64,000 bases of DNA from Bradyrhizobium ottawaense (GTDB lineage: Bacteria > Pseudomonadota > Alphaproteobacteria > Rhizobiales > Xanthobacteraceae), in the NCBI RefSeq assembly GCF_002278135.3, contig NZ_CP029425.2:6114001-6178000 (forward strand), written 5' to 3'. This document shows, piece after piece, positions 1 through 6,620 of this stretch. The position numbers and the translations under genes are program-made. Numbering within the stretch: position 1 is the stretch's first letter; each line of letters starts with the position of its first letter. A model generated the notes under the pieces. That model made no database searches. It was given only the letters and a program-made list of their open reading frames with translations, and had not been told where the DNA came from.

Positions 1-128
1 GGGAACATCGCGCGCACGGACGGCGCCACCTCGAACAGGCGGTCGTAGAACAACACGGAGGCAGCTTCCGAAATTGGCGCGACCTTGGCGAAGCTCTGCT
101 GGATGAGAGTGATCTGTTCGGGCGTCAT
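1..128 (-). CDS. bjgb: Single-domain bacterial globin, N-terminal part (truncated by window edge)
   Basis: Only the first 42 codons are present. The peptide starts MTPEQITLIQQSFAKVAP and continues through a FYDRLFEVAPSVRAMF stretch, the A-to-C helix pattern of flavohaemoglobin-type globins. The distal and proximal haem residues lie outside the window. A Shine-Dalgarno AGGAG is about 7 bases before the ATG. The gene follows narK on the same strand, the order known for the B. diazoefficiens nitrate region (narK-bjgb-flp-nasC), where the globin takes part in nitric oxide detoxification. The gene symbol is inferred from that synteny; flp and nasC would lie beyond position 1. A fused FAD domain cannot be excluded from this fragment. 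Confidence 0.8.
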   Translation of the reverse strand, partial: MTPEQITLIQQSFAKVAPISEAASVLFYDRLFEVAPSVRAMF

Positions 129-208
129 GTGGTTCTCCTGTCTGTTTCGGTTTGCCTTGGTGCGCTTCGTTGCGAACAAGGTTCATGGGTCAAACGTCAT
201 CAGAGAGT

Positions 209-232
209 CTTCTCCCCGCGTACGGGGAGAAG
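209..232 (-). repeat. Intercistronic hairpin between narK and the globin gene
   Basis: A 10-bp perfect inverted repeat (CTTCTCCCCG / CGGGGAGAAG) with a 4-base loop lies in the 122-bp gap between narK and the globin gene. No U-tract follows on the minus strand, so it looks like an mRNA-stabilising or partially terminating hairpin rather than a full terminator. From memory, palindromes of this TTCTCCCCG type are dispersed in rhizobial genomes. Confidence 0.55.
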
Positions 233-250
233 CGACATTCGTGCCAAGTG

Positions 251-1630
251 TCAGACCCGCGCCTCGGCGAGGCTTGAGGCGCCCTCACCCTGCGGGCCGC
301 GACGCAGGTAGAACCACCAGGTCAAGCCGAGGCAGCTGGCGTAGAAGGCGAGATAGATCGCGAGCGCGAGCTGCGGGCCGCCGGTCAGGGCGATCGACTT
401 GCCGAAACCGGTCGGGATCAGGTAGCCGCCGACGGCACCGATCGCGCCGATGAAGCCCACCGCTGCACCGCTCTCGATGCTCGCCGTCTTCAGCGCGAGC
501 GCGCGCGCTGCCTCGCCCTTGCCGCGCACCCTAAACAGGTTCTCTTCGCGGAAGATCGAGGGGATCATGCGATAGGTCGACCCGTTGCCGATGCCCGTCG
601 TCACGAACAGGAACAGGAACATCGACAGGAAGCCGATGAAATCCTTTTGCCCGACGAAGTAGAGCACGCCGACCGTTGCGCCTGCCATCACGATGAAGTT
701 CCAGAAGGTGATGATGGAGCCACCGATCTTGTCGGCGAGCCAGCCGCCGAGCGGACGCGACAGCGAGCCGACCAACGGCCCCAGGAACGCGATCGCAATC
801 GTGATTTGCGGGAACTGGGTCTTGATCAGCAGCGGAAACGCAGCCGAATAGCCGATGAAGGAGCCGAACGTACCGATGTAGAGATACGCCATGATCCAGG
901 TGTGCTTGCGCTTGACGATCGCAAGCTGGTTCTTCACCGACGACTTCGCCGTAGTCAGATTGTTCATGAAGAACACGGCACCGAACACCGCGATCGCGAT
1001 CGGCAGCACCCACATCAGGCCAGCATTCTGCAGGAAGATGCCGTCGACGGGGGTTGCCTGGAACAGGTTGAAGACGGCGAGCGTCATCAGGATCGGGGTC
1101 AGCAGCTGCACGCTGGAGACGCCGATATTGCCGCCGGCTGCATTCAAGCCGAGCGCCCAGCCCTTCATCCGGTCAGGGAAGAAGAAGGAGATGTTGGTCA
1201 TGCTGGAGGCGAAATTGCCGCCGCCGAGACCTGCGGTCGAGGCGATCAACAGCATCAGCCAGAACGGCGTATCAGGCTGGCTCACGAAATAGGCAAGCGA
1301 CAAGGTCGGGATGAACAGGATCGCCGCGCTGAAGATGGTCCAGTTGCGGCCGCCGAACGTCGTGACCGCGAACGTATAGGGAAAGCGTATCAGGGCGCCG
1401 ATGAGCCCCGGCACAGCGATGAGCTGAAACAGCTGGTCGGTGGTGTAGTGAAAGCCTGCCTGCGGCAGCTTGGTAGTGACGATGCTCCAGATCAGCCAGA
1501 CCGAGAAGCCGATATGCTCGGCCACGATCGACCAGATCAGGTTGCGTCGCGCGATCGTCTTGCCGGTCGCATTCCAGAACGCCTCATCTTCGGGGCGCCA
1601 GTCTGAAATCCAAGTAGGATTCTTCGTCAT
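251..1630 (-). CDS. narK: Nitrate/nitrite transporter, major facilitator superfamily (NarK/NasA type)
   Basis: This 459-residue polytopic inner-membrane protein imports nitrate and/or exports nitrite. Both family signature stretches are visible: GLGGGNFASSMTN at residues 134-146 before SFFFP, and GIGNGSTYRMIP at 346-357. An arginine in the second membrane segment (R82, in LIRFPYTF) fits the anion-binding arginine of NarK. A GGAAGGGA Shine-Dalgarno precedes the ATG. The gene has its own 336-bp upstream region with a candidate sigma-54 promoter and NtrC-like sites, and is followed by the globin gene. The pairing suggests nitrate uptake coupled to protection from nitric oxide made during nitrite handling. 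The direction of transport cannot be read from sequence. Confidence 0.93.
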   Translation of the reverse strand: MTKNPTWISDWRPEDEAFWNATGKTIARRNLIWSIVAEHIGFSVWLIWSIVTTKLPQAGFHYTTDQLFQLIAVPGLIGALIRFPYTFAVTTFGGRNWTIFSAAILFIPTLSLAYFVSQPDTPFWLMLLIASTAGLGGGNFASSMTNISFFFPDRMKGWALGLNAAGGNIGVSSVQLLTPILMTLAVFNLFQATPVDGIFLQNAGLMWVLPIAIAVFGAVFFMNNLTTAKSSVKNQLAIVKRKHTWIMAYLYIGTFGSFIGYSAAFPLLIKTQFPQITIAIAFLGPLVGSLSRPLGGWLADKIGGSIITFWNFIVMAGATVGVLYFVGQKDFIGFLSMFLFLFVTTGIGNGSTYRMIPSIFREENLFRVRGKGEAARALALKTASIESGAAVGFIGAIGAVGGYLIPTGFGKSIALTGGPQLALAIYLAFYASCLGLTWWFYLRRGPQGEGASSLAEARV

Positions 1631-1775
1631 TGAGTATCCCTTCCAGGCTCACCGCTGCGTCGTTGCAGGCTCCGCCTCACATGGAGGCGCGCTCCGAGGC
1701 TTCACCCCGGTGGCGAGTTCACGATGCTGATTGATGATGTTGAGGGACGTCGTCGTTGGCGTCGCGCAAAGACAT

Positions 1776-1792
1776 TTCAATTTCCGTGCCAG
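1776..1792 (-). promoter_or_regulatory. Candidate sigma-54 (-24/-12) promoter for narK-globin operon
   Basis: On the minus strand the sequence reads CTGGCACGGAAATTGAA. It matches the RpoN consensus CTGGCACGN4TTGCA except GA for GC at -12. It lies about 145 bp before the narK start and about 95-140 bp downstream of the NtrC-like sites. Two other palindromes lie between promoter and enhancer-like sites: CACTG-N6-CAGTG at 1802-1817 and a 17-bp TGCCAGAA-type palindrome at 1839-1855. The long leader between promoter and ATG could carry a further control step such as NasT antitermination, but I could not identify the two A/G hexaloops expected of an ANTAR target. Confidence 0.6.
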
Positions 1793-1885
1793 TTGCGCGC
1801 ACACTGGAAATACAGTGATTTCAGGACGTTATTCGCATTGCCAGAAATTCTGGCAGGGCTTTTCCGCACGCTAAATTTGCGATTC

Positions 1886-1918
1886 GCTCAATCCTTGTGC
1901 GACGCACAAGGATTGAGC
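1886..1918. promoter_or_regulatory. Paired NtrC-like sites (33-bp palindrome) upstream of narK
   Basis: Two 15-bp sites of form GCTC-N7-GTGC (1886-1900) and GCAC-N7-GAGC (1904-1918), separated by 3 bp, together make a 33-bp palindrome that is perfect apart from its central base. NtrC binds GCAC-N7-GTGC, so each site has one mismatch. Four bases away lies a 19-bp block (1863-1881, TCCGCACGC then AAATTTGCG) repeated with one mismatch at 5320-5338, in the same orientation relative to nrtA. The placement upstream of a sigma-54-type promoter supports an enhancer role. A transcribed hairpin is the alternative reading. Confidence 0.6.
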
Positions 1919-1966
1919 TAGATGTCGATTATTTGTGCGCAGGCATCCGCTTGCGTTAACTCTTCG

Positions 1967-2761
1967 TTACGCGGCCTCGACGAAGCGATGACGCTCGTAG
2001 AGGAATTCGAGCACGCGCTGGCGGCACTTCAGATAGGTGGTGTTGGTGGCCAGCTCGAGCCGCTTGCGCGGGCGCACCAGCGGCACCTCCAGCACCTCGC
2101 CGATCCGCGCGCTCGGCCCATTGGTCATCATCACGATGCGGTCGGACAGCAGCACGGCCTCGTCGACGTCGTGAGTGATCATTAAAATGGTGTTGCCGAG
2201 CTTCTGATGCAGCGCCATCACCGAGTCCTGCAAGTGAGCGCGGGTCAGCGCGTCGAGCGCGCCGAACGGCTCATCCAGCAGCAGCACCTTCGGCTCCATC
2301 GCCAGCGCCCGCGCAATGCCGACGCGCTGTTTCATGCCGCCGGAGATTTCGGAAGGACGCTTGTCCTTGGCATGGGCCATCTGCACGAGATTGAGATTGT
2401 GCATGACCCAGGCGTCGCGCTCGGCGCGGGACTTGGTCCTGGCAAAGACCTTGTCGACGCCGAGCCTGACGTTCTCGTAGACGGTCAGCCACGGCAACAG
2501 GCTGTGGTTCTGGAACACCACGGCGCGGTCCGGCCCCGGCGAGTTGACCTCGCGGTTTTCCAGCAGCACCCCGCCGGTGGTGGCGTTGGTCAGCCCCGCG
2601 ATGATGTTGAGCAGGGTCGACTTACCGCAGCCGGAATGGCCGATGATCGAGACGTATTGACCCTTCTCGATCGTGAGATTGATCTCCTTCAGCACCTCCG
2701 TGGTGGCGGCACCGCGGGTAAAGACCTTGTCGATGTGGTCGAGCTTCAGATAAGCGGTCAT
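1967..2761 (-). CDS. nrtC: Nitrate ABC transporter, ATP-binding subunit
   Basis: A 264-residue cytoplasmic ATPase of the NitT/TauT (NrtD/SsuB/TauB) type energises nitrate import. Walker A GHSGCGKST is at 41-49, the signature SGGMKQR at 140-146, Walker B VLLLDEPFG at 159-167 and the switch histidine in THD at about 196-198. It lacks the fused substrate-binding domain of cyanobacterial NrtC, so it corresponds functionally to the short NrtD. The symbol follows the usual Bradyrhizobium nrtABC naming. It is 13 bp downstream of nrtB and last in the nrtABC unit. Readthrough into narK is possible, but narK has its own promoter elements. Confidence 0.9.
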   Translation of the reverse strand: MTAYLKLDHIDKVFTRGAATTEVLKEINLTIEKGQYVSIIGHSGCGKSTLLNIIAGLTNATTGGVLLENREVNSPGPDRAVVFQNHSLLPWLTVYENVRLGVDKVFARTKSRAERDAWVMHNLNLVQMAHAKDKRPSEISGGMKQRVGIARALAMEPKVLLLDEPFGALDALTRAHLQDSVMALHQKLGNTILMITHDVDEAVLLSDRIVMMTNGPSARIGEVLEVPLVRPRKRLELATNTTYLKCRQRVLEFLYERHRFVEAA

Positions 2762-2774
2762 GTGCCCTCTCCTC

Positions 2775-3671
2775 TCAGTTCAGCGCGGTGCCGCGGGTGA
2801 CGAACTTGCCGAGACCCGCGATCAGGCGGTCCAGCACGAAGCCGACGATGCCGACATAGAACAGCGCCAGGATGATCTCGCTGATATGCGAGGAGTTCCA
2901 TGCGTCCCAGATGAAGAAGCCAATGCCGACGCCGCCGATCAGCATTTCCGCGGCGATGATGGCGAGCCAGGACAGCCCGATGCCGATGCGCAGGCCCGTG
3001 AAGATGTAAGGCGCCGCCGCCGGGATCATGATCTTGGCGAAGAACTCGAGCGGGTTGAGCTGCACCACCGCGGCGACGTTGCGATAATCTTGCGGGATGT
3101 TGCGGATGCCGACCGCGGTATTGATGATGATCGGCCAGATCGAGGTGATGAATATGACGAAGATCGCCGAAGGCTGGCCGTCGCGGAAGGCCGCGAGCGA
3201 CAGCGGGAGCCAGGCCAGCGGCGGAATGGTGCGGAGCACCTGGAACAGCGGATCGAGCCCGCGCATCGCCCAGACCGACTGCCCCACCAGCACGCCGAGC
3301 GCGATGCCGGCGATCGCCGAGAGCGAATAGCCGAAGGCGACGCGCTGGAGACTGGCGGAGAGATGCCAGAACAGGCCCTTGTCGATGCCGCCATGGTCGA
3401 AGAACGGATCGAGGATCAGCTCCTTCGTGTCCTTGAACACACGTGACGGCGGCGGCAGCGCCGAGCCGGCGCGACGGCAGACCAGCTCCCACACCAGCGT
3501 CAAAAGCGCGATCACGACCAGCGGCGGGATCACGCGCACGGCAGTTTCTCGCGCCATCCGCGCATAGGCTTCAGCGCGCGGCGGGCGCTTCGGTGTCAGC
3601 GCGACGACCGGTGCGGCAACGGCCGCAGGCGACGCGGTCTCGACCTCAATCTTCGTGGCAGGCATATTCAT
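2775..3671 (-). CDS. nrtB: Nitrate ABC transporter, permease subunit
   Basis: The 298-residue inner-membrane permease of the NrtB/SsuC class forms the channel of the nitrate importer. It has about six membrane segments and the conserved cytoplasmic EAA-type loop near FFAKIMIPAAAPYIFTGLRIG. I chose the MNMPATK start at 3671 over the upstream ATG at 3713 because GGAGAG lies 8 bases before it, and because the upstream ATG sits inside the palindrome 3702-3723. The gene lies between nrtA and the ATPase gene, so the three form a complete importer. Confidence 0.9.
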   Translation of the reverse strand: MNMPATKIEVETASPAAVAAPVVALTPKRPPRAEAYARMARETAVRVIPPLVVIALLTLVWELVCRRAGSALPPPSRVFKDTKELILDPFFDHGGIDKGLFWHLSASLQRVAFGYSLSAIAGIALGVLVGQSVWAMRGLDPLFQVLRTIPPLAWLPLSLAAFRDGQPSAIFVIFITSIWPIIINTAVGIRNIPQDYRNVAAVVQLNPLEFFAKIMIPAAAPYIFTGLRIGIGLSWLAIIAAEMLIGGVGIGFFIWDAWNSSHISEIILALFYVGIVGFVLDRLIAGLGKFVTRGTALN

Positions 3672-3701
3672 CGCAATATCTCTCCGGCTGCAAAGGACGA
3701 T

Positions 3702-3723
3702 GCGGCCGCCCATGGGCGGCCGC
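3702..3723 (-). repeat. 22-bp perfect palindrome between nrtA and nrtB
   Basis: A perfect self-complementary 22-bp GC-rich sequence (half-site GCGGCCGCCCA) lies 8 bp after the nrtA stop codon and 30 bp before the nrtB start. In RNA it would form a strong hairpin. No U-tract follows. Such hairpins can protect the upstream message and give the binding protein an excess over the permease; that role is inferred. Confidence 0.65.
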
Positions 3724-3731
3724 TGGCTCCA

Positions 3732-5051
3732 TCAGACTTCGACGCGCTTGATCGCGAGCGACTTCAGATAGGCTGCCGGATTTTCGGGATCGAACACCTT
3801 GCCGTCGAAGAAGGTCTCCTTGCCGCGCGAGGTGGATGTCGGGATGTCGGAGCTCGCGACGCCGAGTGTCTTGGCCGCATCCTTCCACATGTCCTCGCGG
3901 TTGACCTTGGCGATGAGCGCCTTGCTGTCGAAGCCGGCCTCGTATTTGCCCCAGCGAATGTCCTCCGTCATGAACCAGAGGTCGTGGCTCTGGAATGGAT
4001 AGGAGGCATGGTCGCGCCAGTACTTCATGATGTGCGGCGAGTTCTCGACCACCTTGCCGGAAAGGCCGTAATCGAACTTGCCCTTGGCGCGATCGGCGAT
4101 GTCCTCGACCGGGCAGTTGATCCACTGGCGCTTGGCCATGATGGTGGCGAGCTCCTCCTTGTTCTCCATCTTGTCGGCCCATTGCTGGGCTTCCATCACC
4201 GCCATCAGGATCGCTTTCGCAGCCTTCGGGTTCTTGTCGACCCAGGCCGCGCGCATGCCGAGTGACTTTTCGGGATGCTTGCTCCAGATCTCGCCGGTGT
4301 TGACGGCGGTATAGCCGATGCCCTGGTGCACCAGCTGCCCGGGCCAGGGCTCACCGACACAGAACGCATCCATGGTGCCGACCTTCATGTTGGCCACCAT
4401 CTGCGGAGGCGGCACGGTGATGGTCTCGACATCCTTGTCCGGATCGATGCCGCCGGCGGCGAGCCAGTAGCGAACCCAGAGGTCATGCGTGCCGCCGGGA
4501 AAGGTCATCGCGACCTTGGCCGACTTGCCCTCGGCCTTCTTCTTCTCGAATGCCGCCTTCAGCAGCGAGGCATCGACGCCGACCTTGAGGTCGGCATATT
4601 CCTTGGCGACCGAGATGCACTGCGCATCGAGATTGAGCCGGGCCAGGATGTACATCGGCGTCGGCTGGTTGTTCTGCGTCACCTTACCGGCCGAGATCAG
4701 ATACGGCATCGGGGTGAGGATATGCGCGCCGTCGATGCCGTTGCCCTCGGAGCCGAGCACGAGATTGTCGCGCGTGGTGCCCCAAGAGGCCTGCTTCTGC
4801 ACGTCGACGTCGGGCATGCCGTATTTGGCGAACAGACCCTTGTCCTTGGCGACGAAGAGCGGGCCGGCATCGGAGAGCGCGATGAAGCCGAGCTTGGCGC
4901 CCTTGACCTCGGGGCCAGCGTCCTGCGCGAAGGCGCCGGCGGGAAAATTCAGTTTGGCGGCGGCGAGAAGTGCGGCGGTAGAGCCTGCGGCCTTCAACAA
5001 TTGGCGGCGGCTGAGCCCATTGTCCGAGGGCCTGCGGGTGCGCTTGGTCAT
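3732..5051 (-). CDS. nrtA: Nitrate-binding periplasmic protein of ABC transporter
   Basis: The 439-residue precursor of the NrtA/NasF substrate-binding family captures nitrate (possibly nitrite) in the periplasm. It begins MTKRTRRPSDNGLSRRQLLK followed by a hydrophobic alanine-rich stretch and AFAQ, a Tat-type signal (SRRQLLK) with a cleavage site near residue 42. The mature part shows the family pattern GFIALSDAGPLFVAKDKGLF. I chose the ATG at 5051, preceded by AAAGGA, rather than an upstream in-frame ATG at 5180. Upstream are a candidate sigma-54 promoter (5232-5248) and NtrC-like sites, so nitrogen limitation is the likely signal. The leader holds a GC hairpin at 5147-5165. Confidence 0.93.
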   Translation of the reverse strand: MTKRTRRPSDNGLSRRQLLKAAGSTAALLAAAKLNFPAGAFAQDAGPEVKGAKLGFIALSDAGPLFVAKDKGLFAKYGMPDVDVQKQASWGTTRDNLVLGSEGNGIDGAHILTPMPYLISAGKVTQNNQPTPMYILARLNLDAQCISVAKEYADLKVGVDASLLKAAFEKKKAEGKSAKVAMTFPGGTHDLWVRYWLAAGGIDPDKDVETITVPPPQMVANMKVGTMDAFCVGEPWPGQLVHQGIGYTAVNTGEIWSKHPEKSLGMRAAWVDKNPKAAKAILMAVMEAQQWADKMENKEELATIMAKRQWINCPVEDIADRAKGKFDYGLSGKVVENSPHIMKYWRDHASYPFQSHDLWFMTEDIRWGKYEAGFDSKALIAKVNREDMWKDAAKTLGVASSDIPTSTSRGKETFFDGKVFDPENPAAYLKSLAIKRVEV

Positions 5052-5146
5052 ATGTCGTCCTTTGCGTCGTTGCAGAATTGATGGCGTCAGTGCACACGAG
5101 CAGCCCGTCCGTCCGGCGGCGCCGTCTTTGGCGCATGCGAACGCAC

Positions 5147-5165
5147 GACGGGGGAGACCCCCGTC
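5147..5165 (-). promoter_or_regulatory. Leader hairpin upstream of nrtA
   Basis: An 8-bp perfect stem GACGGGGG / CCCCCGTC with a 3-base loop lies between the candidate nrtA transcription start and the start codon. It could be part of an attenuator, since NasS/NasT-type antitermination is known for nitrate genes. No clear U-tract follows, so termination is not supported by sequence alone. Confidence 0.35.
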
Positions 5166-5231
5166 TGGTGGCGTCGGCAAGTCGGATGAGAAGTCTCGCG
5201 GGACGGCTTCAATGGCGTCGGCACGGAACTA

Positions 5232-5248
5232 TTCAAGCTTCATGCCAA
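5232..5248 (-). promoter_or_regulatory. Candidate sigma-54 promoter for nrtABC
   Basis: The minus strand reads TTGGCATGAAGCTTGAA, with the correct GG-N10 spacing of a -24/-12 promoter. The -12 dinucleotide is GA instead of GC, the same deviation as in the narK promoter. It lies about 95-143 bp from the paired NtrC-like sites at 5343-5375 and about 180 bp before the nrtA start. The match is weaker than for narK but is supported by the shared arrangement. Confidence 0.5.
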
Positions 5249-5342
5249 GCCCTTCATCGCCAAAAATGGCGGACAATGAAGGGGTTACGGTGACCGCGCC
5301 AGACTGCCGCACCCCCCGCTCCGCACGCGAAATTTGCGGCCT

Positions 5343-5375
5343 GCTCAATCCTTGTGCGTCGCACAAAACTTGTGC
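5343..5375. promoter_or_regulatory. Paired NtrC-like enhancer sites between nrtA and the nitrite channel gene
   Basis: Two 15-bp sites separated by 3 bp: GCTC-N7-GTGC (5343-5357) and a perfect GCAC-N7-GTGC (5361-5375; with flanks CGCAC-N7-GTGCA, 16 of the 17-bp NtrC pattern TGCAC-N7-GTGCA). They lie about 100 bp from the minus-strand sigma-54-like element at 5232-5248 and about 94 bp from the plus-strand one at 5469-5484. One enhancer could therefore serve both divergent operons. The adjoining block 5320-5338 is shared with the narK upstream region. Confidence 0.65.
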
Positions 5376-5468
5376 AGCAGCCCAGGCAAAAGGCTCGGGG
5401 CACGTCGGCAGCCAACCAAGCAGCAACACATCGTATTGAGATTGCTTGATCTTTCTCGTTGGCCCGAA

Positions 5469-5484
5469 CGGCACGCGACTTGCT
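5469..5484 (+). promoter_or_regulatory. Candidate sigma-54 promoter for the nitrite channel-kinase operon
   Basis: CGGCACGCGACTTGCT matches the RpoN consensus TGGCACGN4TTGCW with one change (C for the first T) and a perfect GG-N10-GC core. It leaves a leader of about 225 bases before the ATG at 5724. The NtrC-like pair at 5343-5375 is at a normal enhancer distance. Confidence 0.6.
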
Positions 5485-5525
5485 TCTCCTGGGCCGTCAA
5501 CGAAGACTGCGGCTCGCCGCATTGT

Positions 5526-5545
5526 TGCAGCCTCTGGCGGCTGCA
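5526..5545 (+). promoter_or_regulatory. Leader stem-loop upstream of the nitrite channel gene
   Basis: A 7-bp perfect stem TGCAGCC / GGCTGCA closes a 6-base loop (TCTGGC) in the long leader. ANTAR proteins such as NasT bind paired hexaloop hairpins with A at loop position 1 and G at position 4. This loop has the G but not the A, so it is only a weak candidate. Confidence 0.25.
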
Positions 5546-5723
5546 TCCCGGAAGCTCACTGCTTCGCGGCCCTCACCGGCTCAGTCCTCGTGACGCGATT
5601 CTCACGGCTTCCAACTCTCCATACCGCTCGTGCGCGGCAAGCCAGCCCGCACGGCCAAAGATGTTCAGCCGCGCTCTCGCCAGGTGCGCGTCGACCTCTC
5701 TTACGAAGCAAAAGGAACCATTG

Positions 5724-6563
5724 ATGTCGTATCTCGCGCCTTCGGAATTCGTCACCAAGATGGTGGATGCGGGCGAGTCCAAGATCTTCATGTCCACCCG
5801 GGATACCATCATCCGCGCCTACATGGCCGGCGCCATCCTCACGCTCGCCGCATGGTTCGCCGTCACGATCAACGTCAACACGGGTCAGCCGCTGGTCGGC
5901 GCGCTCTTGTTTCCGGTCGGCTTCGTCATGCTGTACCTCCTCGGCTTCGACCTCCTGACCGGCGTGTTCGTGCTCTCGCCGCTTGCCCTGATCGACAAGC
6001 GTCCTGGCGTCACGATCGGCGGCGTGCTGCGCAACTGGGGCCTCGTGTTCATCGGTAATTTCGCCGGCGCGTTCACGGTCGCCTTCATGATGGCCTTCGT
6101 CACCACCTTCGGCTTCACGCAGCCGCCGGACAAGGTCGGGACCGCCATCGGAATCATCGGCGAAAGCCGGACGCTCGGCTACGCCGCGCACGGTGCGGCC
6201 GGCATGGCGACGCTGTTCCTGCGCGGCATGCTCTGCAACTGGATGGTCTCGACCGGCGTCGTCGGCGCCATGATCTCGACCTCGGTCCCCGGCAAGGTCA
6301 TCGCGATGTGGATGCCGATCCTGGTGTTCTTCTACATGGTGTTCGAGCATTCCGTCGTGAACATGTTCCTGTTCCCGTCCGGCCTGCTGCTCGGCGCGAA
6401 GTTCTCGATCCTCGACTATCTGATCTGGAACGAGATCCCGACCGTGCTCGGCAACCTCGTCGGCGGCCTCGCCTTCACCGGCATGACCCTCTACGCCACG
6501 CACGTCATGACCCTGCCGAAGCGCCAGGTCGACAAGGCTGCAAAGCCCCGCGTCGCCGCCTGA
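5724..6563 (+). CDS. Formate/nitrite transporter family channel (FocA/NirC type)
   Basis: The 279-residue inner-membrane protein has about six hydrophobic segments and belongs to the FNT family, whose pentamers conduct nitrite, formate or hydrosulphide. Family-like features are the glycine- and alanine-rich helices, the GMLCNWMVSTGVVGAM segment and the FEHSVVNMFLFPSG segment near the C-terminus, corresponding to the conserved CNxLVCLAVW and FEHxxANMF regions of FocA/NirC. AAAAGGA precedes the ATG. The context next to nrtABC, narK and a globin gene makes nitrite the likely substrate (inferred). It is followed after 57 bp by the phosphatase-kinase gene, probably as one operon. The position of the start is clear; an earlier start would add no membrane segment. 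Confidence 0.88.
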   Translation: MSYLAPSEFVTKMVDAGESKIFMSTRDTIIRAYMAGAILTLAAWFAVTINVNTGQPLVGALLFPVGFVMLYLLGFDLLTGVFVLSPLALIDKRPGVTIGGVLRNWGLVFIGNFAGAFTVAFMMAFVTTFGFTQPPDKVGTAIGIIGESRTLGYAAHGAAGMATLFLRGMLCNWMVSTGVVGAMISTSVPGKVIAMWMPILVFFYMVFEHSVVNMFLFPSGLLLGAKFSILDYLIWNEIPTVLGNLVGGLAFTGMTLYATHVMTLPKRQVDKAAKPRVAA

Positions 6564-6579
6564 TCGAATACGTCTCGAC

Positions 6580-6614
6580 AGGGGAGCCTCGCCCGAGCAG
6601 GGTGAGGCTCCCCT
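6580..6614 (+). repeat. 15-bp-stem hairpin between nitrite channel and phosphatase-kinase genes
   Basis: AGGGGAGCCTC pairs with GAGGCTCCCCT and continues through CCC/GGG to a 5-base GAGCA loop, giving a 15-bp stem with one G-T wobble. It ends 6 bp before the first ATG of the kinase gene and no U-run follows. It could terminate partially, protect the upstream message or hide the downstream ribosome site. Confidence 0.6.
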
Positions 6615-6620
6615 CTCCTG

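Noticed and set aside
1631-1780. NasT (ANTAR) two-hairpin antitermination leader before narK or nrtA
   Set aside because: NasS/NasT control is known for such genes, but I could not find paired hexaloop stems with A at position 1 and G at position 4, nor a terminator with a U-tract.
5447-5460. TTGATCTTTCTCGT as a FixK box before the nitrite channel gene
   Set aside because: Only 6 of 8 defined positions match and it lies about 265 bp before the start codon.
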